A stretch of DNA of 64,000 bases. It comes from Undaria pinnatifida (taxonomy: Eukaryota > Sar > Phaeophyceae > Laminariales > Alariaceae). Shown here one piece after another: positions 54,480 through 64,000 of the stretch (position 1 is its first letter; each line of letters begins with the position of its first letter). Both the position numbers and the translations under genes were made by a program. The notes under the pieces were generated by a model. That model saw only the letters and a program-made list of their open reading frames with translations. It ran no database searches and had not been told where the DNA came from. The stretch is taken from the NCBI GenBank assembly GCA_012845835.1, contig JABAKD010000001.1:247001-311000 (forward strand), written 5' to 3'.

Positions 54480-55640
54480 CTCATTCTGCGATATGTATCT
54501 CTTTCTTACAAATAGCCATGTCAGAGCCCCACACCGGCACGGTGAAATCCTGGTAATTACGAAGTTGTACCTATCGATTGAAATATTCCATCTTGCGATC
54601 CATCTTGTACAATAACAAATTATGAAGTTATAACATCAAATCTGCTAGAAAAAAAAAAATACCAGGCAGGTGACATAAAGGCATGTATTATTGCCACAAC
54701 CGTCAGATTTGTCCCCTTCAAGGATTTATAGTTTCCGCTCACATATTGAAGTGTCCCGCCAGCCCCCCGCCCGCCCCCCCCCGTTCCCTCTTGTTCACAC
54801 AACCCACCTAAAATCGAAATCGGCCACAGCAATGAACACTTCTACGCAATTGATATCACGTCATTACCTTTCTAGCCATCCATAACGTAGCTTAATCCCC
54901 CCCCCAACACCCCCTCCTTCCCCACCACCCGCACGATCGCCTAGACCAAGCACCACGCGTACAGCAAGCCCCTACATATATGTGACCTAACCTGTTAAAC
55001 CCCCCCCCCCAAAAAAAAAAAAAAGAGCGCCCCCCCCTTTTTTCTTCCCCCACTCCCTCTTGCTCAAACGCCCCACCTAACATCGAATTCACCTCATTAT
55101 CTTTCTAGAGCCATCCATGCCGCTGCTCCAATTAATCCCCCCCCCCCCCCCAACGCCCCCTCCTTCCCCACCACCCGCACCATCGCCTAGACCTAGCACC
55201 ATGCGTATAGCAAGCCCCTACATCTATGCGACCTAAGCTGTTGAAAACCCTTTTGCACACCCCCAACCCCTCGAACACTCCGCCCTCTCCTCACTCGTTG
55301 TACGACTTACAGGATATGCATAATAAACTGGTGCATTCCGTCCAAAACCGTCAGATTTATCCCCTTCAAGGATTTATAGCTTCCACGCACATTTTGAGTT
55401 GCCGAGTTCATCCTCCCCCCCCCCCCTGCTCCCTCTCGTTCAAATCCATGCCCCCACGCCCTTAAAAACTCCGCCCTCCCCTCACCGGTTATACGACTTA
55501 CGGGATACACTTGATAAACTGATGCATTTCCTTCCACAGCTGTCAGATTTTGTCCCCCTCAAAAACGGGTTTTATAGTTTCCGCGCACAGAATGACTAAC
55601 ATCACCCCGTTGACCCTGATAGCTACACTGTAGTTCCAAG
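54480..55640 (+). repeat. Segmental duplication, copy 1
   Basis: About 1.2 kb matching 57310-58525 in the same orientation. Landmarks: CACACCGGCACGGTGAA, CCTATCGATTGAAATAT, AAAAAAATACCAGGCAGGTG, repeated GGATTTATAGTTTCCGC, TACGACTTACAGGATA. Each copy contains internal repeats and many C-runs. Both are followed by the GATCGGAGTATCACAC repeat. No convincing coding frame. Confidence 0.85.
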
Positions 55641-55824
55641 GGGAGTCGCCGACCTATATCCTTCATGAGGACACACATAATACGCGCAATCGGAGTATCA
55701 CACACAGCTTGCAAAGATGAGTTTCAACAAAATCTTCGACCTCACAGCTGGCGTGTAATTTTATCTTTATAATAATACCTGGTAATAGTCTAAATACGGA
55801 CGAAGGGGGGGAGGGGGTATATAT

Positions 55825-56095
55825 GCAGCGGGTATCTCGATTTAAGAGCGCCCAGGATAACAGCAACGGGGACTTGACCCCTTAGAGCCCCAAAGTCCCT
55901 TCCTATACTAACTTCAAGTAAATTTGTCCCCCAAAAGAGATTCCAGTACGAGTGAAGGCGTAAAGAGCGGTAAAATCGGCATGTCCTGTCTACACTAAAA
56001 TCTATATACTTCTCATTACAGATAAGGGCAATGTGCAGCTGAGAGCACTTGTTTCGGCTTGTCACGGGGCGCTCTTAAATTGGGATACCCACTGT
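55825..56095. mobile_element. TIR MITE (AGTGGGTAC family) with nested CTTAAC MITE
   Basis: Left GCGGGTATCTCGATTTAAGA then GCGCCC; right GGGCGCTCTTAAATTGGG then ATACCCACT. A CTTAAC-family element (about 55872-55965, inverted) is inserted inside, so the CTTAAC family was active after this one. Confidence 0.75.
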
Positions 56096-57309
56096 ATACG
56101 TACAAAATCATGCAGTAGATGGCCCCTTTCAAGGGACCCCACAGCAAGAAAACGACGTGCATGAGGGATTTCAAGCTTCTCTGCACAGCAGTAGTTTTCT
56201 CCCATTTTAAAGGACCTCGCCCCTTGAAGCGCTCAATGACTGTTCTCAAATCAACTCGCGTGATCAAGCACGTGGTCACGGGACAGCCTGCATAACGGGG
56301 CCCTCCCGTTTACAAAACGCCAGGTAGAAAGTCAGAGCGTGTGGCCAAATTCGTGAAGGGGCATCGGCATACAATGGATGGACCCTACCGCCCCTACGCA
56401 CTGCGGTCCCTTAGCAACGGAAACCTGTGGTTGTTTGACGCCACGTTACCTCGTTTCTGACATGGCCTGGAATCTACACGTCAAAACGGCTCTTCGTGCA
56501 GGACGTGCAAGACCGCCTTCGCCGGTCTTCGACACCAAAAAAACAGATCGAAATGAATCAAGTATGTATTTCACCCTTGATGTAGAGTTTTTTTGGGCAC
56601 TTTTTTCGTGTTTTCTGTAACTGTCACTTTTTACAAAATCGCGAGAGGACGTTCACCCACCCCAACCGTGACCCCGGTGTGTGTTTTGGAAAAACTGAGA
56701 AAAATGTGCGGACCACCTAAAAAAAAATCTCAAGGGTATTTTTTGAAAAATATATCAAGGACGTCAGCCGTGATTTCGAATGATTTCGACAAAAAATTTA
56801 GGTCAATACTCATCTTTGCAAGCTGCGTTGTTGGTACTTGTAATATACTATATGGGTGAGTTTCTTGAATGGGAGGGGTCCTATTTTTTGTCCACTATAA
56901 TGGTAAGTGTTCGGTGTTTATACTCTTGGTGGGGAATTTCGAGCTAGATCAAACATCACGTCTATTGTATAAATGTGTTACTATAGTTTCCACTATTATA
57001 CTATTTGGTACTTCGTCCAGTATGATTTGCGTGTTGAGAACATCGCAAAAAGGCCGGGACGTGCGGCGGCATCAATTTGTCACCACTTGCCTCCGATTTG
57101 ATAAACCCATGAATTATTTTTAGTAAGTTCTATTCATCATCCGGCGGATGGAGGAAAATAAAACTGAAGCTCACCACACTCATAAATATTTTCACATATA
57201 TAGTTGTAAGTGAGCGCGGGTACACCAAGCGTTCCTTTCAAAATACCGACGATTTGCACTTCTCCCCCTCTTGCTCAATGGTGGTGGCATTGCATGACCA
57301 CATCACCTC

Positions 57310-58525
57310 GCCTGTTGTATTTTGCAATATGTGTCTCATTCTTATAATTAGCGATGTCAGAGCCACACACCGGCACGGTGAAGTCGTGGTGATTACATTG
57401 TTGTGCCTATCGATTGAAATATCCTTTCTGGCGATCCATCATGTACAAAAACAAATTTTGAAGTTATAACATCAAATCTGCTCAAAAAAAAAAAAATACC
57501 AGGCAGGTGATATCAAGGCATGTACTATTGCTACAACCGTCAGGTTTGTCCACTTCAAGGATTTATAGTTTCCGCGCACAAATTGAGGTGTCCCGCCCGC
57601 CCCCCGCCCCTCCCGATCCCTCTTGTTCAAACGCCCAACCTAAATCAAAACCTGCCAGGAGTAGTAGACACTACCAGCCAGCTGATATCACCTCATTATC
57701 TTTCTAGCCATCCTACCGTAGCTCCAATTCATTTCCGCCCCCTCCCCCCCCCCTTTTTTTCCCCGTTTCTTGTTCAAACGACCCACCTAAAATCGAAATC
57801 GGCCACAGCAGTAATAAACACTTCTACGCAATTGATATCACGTCATTATCTTTCTAGCCATCCACGACGTAGCGTTAATTCATCCCCCGCCCCAACGCCC
57901 CCCCCCCCCAACACCCACACGATCGCCTAGACCTAGAACCACGCGCACAGCAAGCCCCTACATATATGCGACCTAAACCTGTTAAAAACCCTTCCCTGCC
58001 CCAAAAAACCTCAACCCCCCGCCCCCCCCCCCTCCCAACGCCCCCTCCTTCCCCACCACCCGCACCATCGCCTAGGCCTAGCACCACGCGAATAGCAAAT
58101 CCCTACATCTATGCGACCTAGAGCTGTTGAAAACCCTTTTGCACACCCCCAACCCCTCGAACACTCCGCCCTCTCCTCACTGGTTGTACGACTTACAGGA
58201 TATACATGATAAACTGGTGCATTCCGTCCAAAACCGTCAGATTTATCCCCTCCAAGGATTTATAGTTTCCACGCACATTTTGAGTTGCCCCGCCCCCCCC
58301 TCCCGCCCCCGCCCCCGCTCCCTTTTGTTCAAACCCATGCCCTGCCACACGCCCTTAAAAACTCCGCCCTCCCCTCACCGGTTATACGACTTATAGGATA
58401 CACATGATAAACTGACGCATTTCCTTCCACAGCTGTCAGATTTTGTCCCCCTCAAATACGGGTTTCATAGTTTCCGCGGACAGACTGACTAACATCACCC
58501 TGTTGACCCTGATAGTTACACTGTA
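57310..58525 (+). repeat. Segmental duplication, copy 2
   Basis: Direct counterpart of 54480-55640, 2.8 kb downstream. The divergence is mostly in C-run length and scattered substitutions. Confidence 0.85.
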
Positions 58526-58804
58526 GTTCCAAGGGGAGTCGCCGACCTATATCCTCAACGAGGACACACAACCCGTGATACGCGCGATCGGAGTATCACA
58601 CACAGCTTGCAGAGATGAGTTTCGACAAAATCTTCGATCTCACAGCTGGATCGAGTGTATTTCCATTTTTTATAATACAAATTTCGTGTATCAACTTGAA
58701 CTCAAGCTGTATCCACAACCCAGCGCTACGTACAAAAGCTGGGGGTATACCTCAGTTCCCGCAGTTGTTGTTGCTGCCGTTATCCTCACATAAACTATTT
58801 TGAA

Positions 58805-58900
58805 AACTCTAGAGTCGGTGGTCACACAAAGGTGCTGGAGCCCTAGGAAGATCCGAGAAACCACAATGCCAAACAAAATTCGGCCGGGAAAAACTATCAC
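58805..58900 (+). repeat. TCTAGAGTCGGTGGTCACAC dispersed repeat
   Basis: Shares AAAGGTGCTGGAGCCCTAGG and AAAATTCGGCCGG with copies at 43460-43560 and, inverted, 60920-61025. Confidence 0.75.
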
Positions 58901-59023
58901 CCTGGCAATAATGACGTAAGTGACAGCGCGAGTCCCTACCGGCGGTGACCGCTACTATTCCGCAAAACGACCACGAAAAAAAAACCGGCGGAAGAACATT
59001 CCAAACAAGAAACACGCCTCGCG

Positions 59024-59105
59024 GCACTTTTTTTTTTTTTTTTTTTTTTTTATCGTCCAGCGGATGGGGAAAAACAACTCACCACACTTCCACGTATTTT
59101 CATAC
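59024..59105 (-). mobile_element. 3' fragment of SINE-like family 2
   Basis: A T run then ATCGTCCAGCGGATGGGG and AACTCACCACACTTCCACGT, the inverse of the 3' end seen at 31150-31245. Confidence 0.65.
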
Positions 59106-59127
59106 GCGCGGCACTTTTATGTGTCTT

Positions 59128-59422
59128 CACACACTTCTACCTTACACCTTCTGGACGAGCCGTGGTCACAGGTGTCGTCCCTTCTCCCCCCCGGTTCTTG
59201 ACTTCAATTTTTTATCGCGCGTAGGGTTAAGCGATCCCACTGCTCGTCGATTTTTCATCGAGTGTTGCTAGCTCACGCTCTCGCGCTTTCCGCAAGTCAA
59301 GTTGTTGTGCCCAAGAAAAAGTCGTCACGGATTTATACGAGTATGCACTCGGCGGGACTCGAACTCACGAAACTGACCTATGCCAGGCTTGAGGATAACC
59401 TGATACGCCACCGGGGCGACCG
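59128..59422 (-). mobile_element. tRNA-derived SINE (family 1), copy D
   Basis: Same head, boxes and body as copies A to C (AGTTCGAGTCCCGCCGAGTG on the - strand). The A tail is absent; the 3' end is directly joined to the SINE-like family 2 fragment. Confidence 0.88.
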
Positions 59423-60179
59423 GACTATATACAACGAGAATTTTTGTTTTTCAGATCAGCACCGCAAACTGCGTGGAGAATTTTATTTTTCTTTGGACGG
59501 TGGAGAAGGGGAACCGATGGGAATCGAGTGTGAACGAGAGCAACGAGAGCAAGTGCGAAGGAGCAGGCCGAGTGAGCTAAGGCGATTTGGCGGCCACCGA
59601 AAACCACAGCAGGAGGATGGCACACGGAGACCCACGACCGGCACGCACATCATCATGAGAGCAGCGATCGTCTTTTTTATTTTTAGGGTTACTTTACCGA
59701 GGCAGCAGTACAACATGCTACTTACGTCACTGATTTTTGTAGAGTTTGTAGAAGAGTTGTATACCCTTCACGGGAAACGACCCGCCGCAATTTTCAATCT
59801 TCAGGCACGGGCGTCGTAGCTGCGCTGCAACCTGTCAAATAACTCGGGAAGGAGGGGGATCATAGATATATGTACTGTTTTATTTTATTTTGTCTTGGTT
59901 TCTTTCGTTGTTTCTCTCTTTTACAAGGTATTTTGGTTTAATGAGAAGAACACAAAGGGGGGAGGGGGGGAAACAGGAGGAGTAGAATGAAAGCCGTCCA
60001 AGGGAATGGGGGCAGGGGGGGCAACAGGAGGAATAGAAGGGAGACCGCGGTGGACGAAGGCAGGAAGGAGATGGCAGGCAGGGTAGCAAGGTACCAGGCC
60101 GACTAGTAGGTACATAGCACTTTTCGTCTTTCTCTGGGGTATTTTTTTCCCCTTTGTTCCCTCCTTGCGTGTCCAGGTT

Positions 60180-60440
60180 TTTGGCTCGTGTTGGGATTAT
60201 CTTATTTTGGTTTTACTTTACTTTATTTTATTTCATTTTATTATGTTTTTTTTTCCGAGCTTTGGCTCTCCTTTGCGGTTGGGTTGTTTCTTCGATTTCC
60301 CCTTCATTTTGTTTGTTTCATTTTTTGTTTTATTTTTATCTTTGTTTTTATTTGTTTTCTTATTTTGTTTCTTGTTTCTTGTTTTTGTTTTTGTTTTTGT
60401 TTATTTCGTATTCCTCTCTTCCAATGTATTTCTGTTGCTG
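60180..60440 (+). repeat. T-rich (TTTTGTTT)n-like tract
   Basis: TTTTATTT/TTTGTTTT words over 250 bp giving Phe-rich open frames; merges into the inverted repeat at 60400-60645. Possibly the expanded A-rich tail of that repeat read in reverse. Confidence 0.75.
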
Positions 60441-60645
60441 ACGTATGTATGTTGTGCCTGTCGTACCCAGTACTAGGGCATGACATTGCGTTGTCGAATG
60501 CATTACGATGCATTATCTCTGTGTCGTGGCTTGTGACCACAGAGCTGATCTTTCTAGGGTGAAGAATCAGTACGGACACTGGGTGTGCTGGATGTCGACG
60601 AGTAGAAGAACGGTTTAATGTGAAGAACACACACACACACACACA
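60400..60645 (-). repeat. Inverted copy of the 44514 dispersed repeat
   Basis: Near-identical to 44514-44765 in reverse, including the CACACACAC end and the AAAACAAAAAC tail side. Confidence 0.85.
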
Positions 60646-61046
60646 CACTGTGGTTTTTGGTTCCATTGCTCTTGTTTCACTGCATGCCCGCGGGTCGTCA
60701 CTGTGACAGCACTCCAGACAGCAGGCGCGTTCGTCTATACTCACGATTACCGTGCGGTTCGTACGGTGCAGGGAGCCCAACCGCTGTTGTTCGTAGCCGC
60801 GAGTTGGTTGTGGGAACGGGGGAACTCTATGCTGTAGTTGAGTGGATACCCGCGGCCATGTGAGTTCAGTTTGCACATTGGACCTTTTCACATGTGCGCC
60901 TTCTTCCGTATCGTCCGTTTTTAGGCGGGAAAGCGTAGTATTTCCCGGACGAATTTTGATTTCATTTGGTCTTTCGGATCATCCTAGGGCTCCAGCACCT
61001 TTGTGTGACCACCGACTCTAGATTTTTGACAAGAGTTAACATGAGA

Positions 61047-61048
<2 letters not shown>

Positions 61049-61080
<32 letters not shown>
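61049..61080 (+). repeat. (CAA)n microsatellite
   Basis: About 10 uninterrupted CAA units beside the inverted copy of the TCTAGAGTCGGTGG repeat. Confidence 0.95.
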
Positions 61081-61081
<1 letters not shown>

Positions 61082-61359
61082 TACGACACTTGAACTTCCC
61101 TTCTCCGAAGCGCGGTAACCCGTTTGGGAATAACGGGGGGGTGGGGGCTCACGGAACGAAACCGACGAGTACATAATCAGAAACACGAAGAAACGTCGGG
61201 GGCGAAAAACGTAGATCTTGAGCATTCTTTGTTATTTTTGCCCAATCCCATCTATTATCTTCGCTCTTTTTATTTCCTCCTCTCCCCTCCCTAGACGTTA
61301 ACTCGGATCCGGGGCCAGTAAACAGGCCCTTCTCCCCTTCCCCAGCACGGGTATGGAGG

Positions 61360-61620
61360 CATCCCCCGGTCGGGGTGCAGCAGCAGATTCTAAGAAGTTT
61401 CCAGGCTCTTGACATGAGGATCTCAATATCTCACCCGAAGCCGTGACTTCGAAGGCATTCGCGCGCGCAATCCCACCAATACTTGTGCTTGGTAAGCGCT
61501 ATACGAAGCCCTAACACAAACATTTCCGTAAAAGAAAGTACGAGAACAACCATTAGATCCTCGCTTGAGACGCTCAAACCGGCCACAAACGTTTGGCCCA
61601 ACAAGAGCAACAACCCCCGC
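61360..61620 (+). repeat. Dispersed repeat copy (5705 family)
   Basis: GATCTCAATATCTCACC, GACTTCGAAGGCATTC, AAACCGGCCACAAACG follow the same order as at 5705-5935. Confidence 0.65.
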
Positions 61621-62344
61621 CGAGCGATGATTTATTCTACGAGCGTTAATTTTTGTCGCGAACAGGGTACGCAGCACTTTCTTCCCTCCTCGTCGGCCTG
61701 CATCGAATATTCGCCGAACGTTAGCAGTCTACGCGTTTATGCCCGACCCGACACCGAAGCAAGAGGTTTTACGTTGTATTTCACACGTTGAATCAATTGT
61801 CTTACGGCACACTCCATTACACTCATAGAGGGGCAATCCCGCACTTCTGATTTGTTTTACAAGCAGTAGGAGTTGTCCCTGAAGCGCAGGTTTGTGCCAG
61901 CCGGAAAAAAAGGCACTATAGCGGCAAACAGCACTGTTCGCACACTGCAACTACTGGATTCGCCCATATGTGCAGGGCAATTTCACAGGCAAAATAGCGG
62001 GAAACCGGCACTATACAGAGGAACCACTACAGCAGTATCGCTATACATGGGTCCCACAACGGTACACTATATGGTTGGAAACATCAGTTAAACTTCAAGA
62101 ACAAACGTACACACTTCAAAAAGACCTCGTACGCACTCGTTAATGCCAAAATCGACACCACAAATGACGCGCGGACGCATAGACGGGTGGACATATCAGT
62201 TTAATGTGAAAAAACACACACACGTGCGCGCAATCTTCATGACAAGAGCAGTGGTGCACCAGAGGGGAAACCGACATCTGACCTGACGACCAACCTGCGG
62301 CATGCGTTGGTTGGGGGGATGGATTACAAGGAGACATATATTTG

Positions 62345-62485
62345 AAACATGAAACAATACACTTCAGCTGTGAGATCGACCAAAAAATAAACTTTGATTA
62401 AAACTCAGCATTGCAAGCTGCATGTGATATTTCGATCGCGCGTGCCACGGGGGGTGTACTCCCGTGAAAGATAGAGGTCGGTACC
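62345..62485 (-). repeat. Dispersed repeat end (GATCGGAGTATCACAC family), diverged
   Basis: ACTTCAGCTGTGAGATCGAC, GCAAGCTGCATGTGATATTT, CGATCGCGCGTGCCACGGGG follow the family order in reverse. Confidence 0.65.
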
Positions 62486-62704
62486 ACACGGGTGCAGCAA
62501 TAATGTCCTTGCACTTGCACCCTTTTGCCCTATCATACTCGTGTTGCTGTGCTGCTCGCGCACACTCACTCGTCCTGGCTGTACGAAGACCATTGAACAG
62601 ACCAACAGGTACAGCAGCAGCAGTCGATGTTCTGTTCAAGTGCTCTACCTACCGTTTTATGCTGTGACTCGGTTTAGTGCGGTAATAATCGTTTTGTCAC
62701 CCAG

Positions 62705-62935
62705 GACTATTCACGGGGTAATGACCCGACCCGAGGATCGGGGTCAGGAGGTTTTCAATATCCGTTGGCGTCGGATCGGGTCGGGCCAAGATGTGTACGA
62801 CTTCTCACGAGTCGAATCGGATCGGGTCAGGAGGTGTTCGAAACCTCACGGGTCGGGTCGGGTCGGGTCGAGTCAAGGTCGACCCTGACTCGGCCAGCCC
62901 GCGAACAATGGCCCGACCACGTGAAAAGCCCGGCA
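62705..62935 (+). repeat. GGGTCGGGTC-rich dispersed repeat, second copy
   Basis: TAATGACCCGACCCGA at the left, tandem GGGTC pentamers at 62845-62872, ending GAAAAGCCCGGCAAGG as near 29530. Confidence 0.75.
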
Positions 62936-64000
62936 AGGCTTGTCGCGACATTGTTCGTCCAAGACAAAGCAATACTGGCATGCACCATCCCAGGATAGTG
63001 CGAGGTGCCCACTTTAGTGCGGGGTACCGTCGTCTGGCAAGGAAGGTACCGCACTAACGAGGGACCACGTATCGTTTTCTTGAATCTTCATGGTACTCTA
63101 TACGCACCTCTGTGGTCCCAAAACGATTGATCAGTGACGCCCGACGCCCAACTCGCATCCGATCAGCCTCACATCAGCTCAGGAAACACAAAACTGAGAG
63201 TTGTATGGACTTTCTTCGGTCTGAGAATCACGTGTTTTTCATACCACCAGTATAATAACTCTAATATTAATGTACTTGGTATAACTTACTGGTTCATCTC
63301 CGTGATGATACCTGCAGCAGGGGGGCAGGGAGGGGGGGGGTGCCACCGTGTAATATCATGCGAGTCAGAACACCTCTCGTATCATGAGTATTCTCATACG
63401 AGTTGTAGTAGCCGGTGAACAGATTATGGGGAGCTCTCACGAGGAAGCTTTAAAGAGTGAACGTATGATATCATAGCGTTGCTGTAATAGCCGGTGGATA
63501 GATTATGGGAAGCTTGCACGCGGAGGCTTTGAAGAGTTTACGTATATGCATAGGAGCAGCAGCTGTATGATAGCAGCAGGCGGGTCTGAAACGCTCCCGC
63601 GTCCCCCTCGCCTCCTTCCTCCGGTCTCCGCCCCCCCCATCCGCTCAACACATTATATTCTCAAAGCTCGTCCTAAGATACGAGCGCCGTTCAGGAACTG
63701 GATGGCAATAGATTCACGGCCATCATGTATCCTAAATTACAATAGTTTCAATTCACAACGTAAGACGCAACAGCAGTAGCAGCTGTAGCAGCGGCAGCAG
63801 CAGCGACAGCAGATGGAACCGCTTGCGTTCGTCACCTCGATATCACATGTGCACAAACAGCAGTGCGTACACAAAAACAAGTATGAATTAGTATGCTACA
63901 TTTTCGAACGCACGCAAACCACAGCACTGCTTTTCTTTCTTATATTATCAACTCTTGCTGTCTCTACCCCTCGCTCTCTCTTCCTCTGCCTTCGACGGGA
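62936..64000. other. No recognisable gene at window end
   Basis: A GGAGCTCTCACGAGGAAGCTT-like segment is repeated (about 63429 and 63509), and (GCAGCA)n-type DNA occurs at 63770-63810. Frames are short. I see no exon with family resemblance. Confidence 0.35.

Noticed and set aside
59262-59819. 185-codon frame on +
   Set aside because: Its first third is the antisense of SINE copy D; the rest has no recognisable domain or splice context.
60154-60562. Phe-rich membrane-protein-like frames
   Set aside because: They arise from the T-rich simple tract in three phases at once.

Overview
This is eukaryotic nuclear DNA. Coding sequence is carried in short GC-rich exons with GT-AG boundaries (one probable GC-AG), separated by introns of 0.3 to 7.5 kb. 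The rest is packed with simple repeats, tRNA-derived SINEs and small inverted-repeat elements. The low-complexity coding style (poly-Gln, poly-Gly, poly-Ala), the intron density and a short CCCTAA tract suggest a stramenopile, most likely a brown alga of the Ectocarpus type. That assignment is an inference from style, not from a database match.

Two genes can be supported. On the + strand, about 148-7874, lies the 3' part of a large RING-finger gene. Five exons are visible: a first exon ending at 323, then 2302-4521, 4891-5486, 6651-7051 and 7748-7874. The C-terminal exons encode a C3HC4 RING, and the middle is Gln-, Gly- and Ala-rich. The 2.2 kb exon needs a one-base change in an 11-G run to stay in frame. 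The 5' end may lie outside the window. On the - strand, 50106 to 22569, lies a complete 11-exon gene for adenylosuccinate synthetase (purine biosynthesis, IMP to AMP branch). I assembled it by hand. All 11 exons join in phase, total 1440 bases including the stop codon, and give 479 residues with every family motif in order.

The most unusual feature is inside the synthetase gene. Exons 3, 4, 5 and the terminal exon 11 are accompanied by eight extra partial copies in the adjoining introns. Internal-exon copies carry the 3' end of the exon, usually with its splice donor; terminal-exon copies carry the acceptor and the coding start. Most copies are decayed. One copy of exon 5 is still open and keeps its donor, and the two extra terminal exons are open with acceptors.

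Layout: 1-7.9 kb, RING gene, with a nested inverted-repeat structure in its first intron. 7.9-22.5 kb, no recognisable gene; tandem repeats, two TA-flanked MITEs, dispersed repeats. 22.5-50.1 kb, the synthetase gene, whose introns hold SINEs, MITEs, a 1.16 kb TIR element with a 7-bp target duplication, a 3.1 kb foldback structure and an interstitial telomere-like tract. 50.1-64 kb, no recognisable gene; a 520-bp TIR element, a 1.2 kb segmental duplication, and more SINE and repeat copies. The two genes show no functional link to each other.
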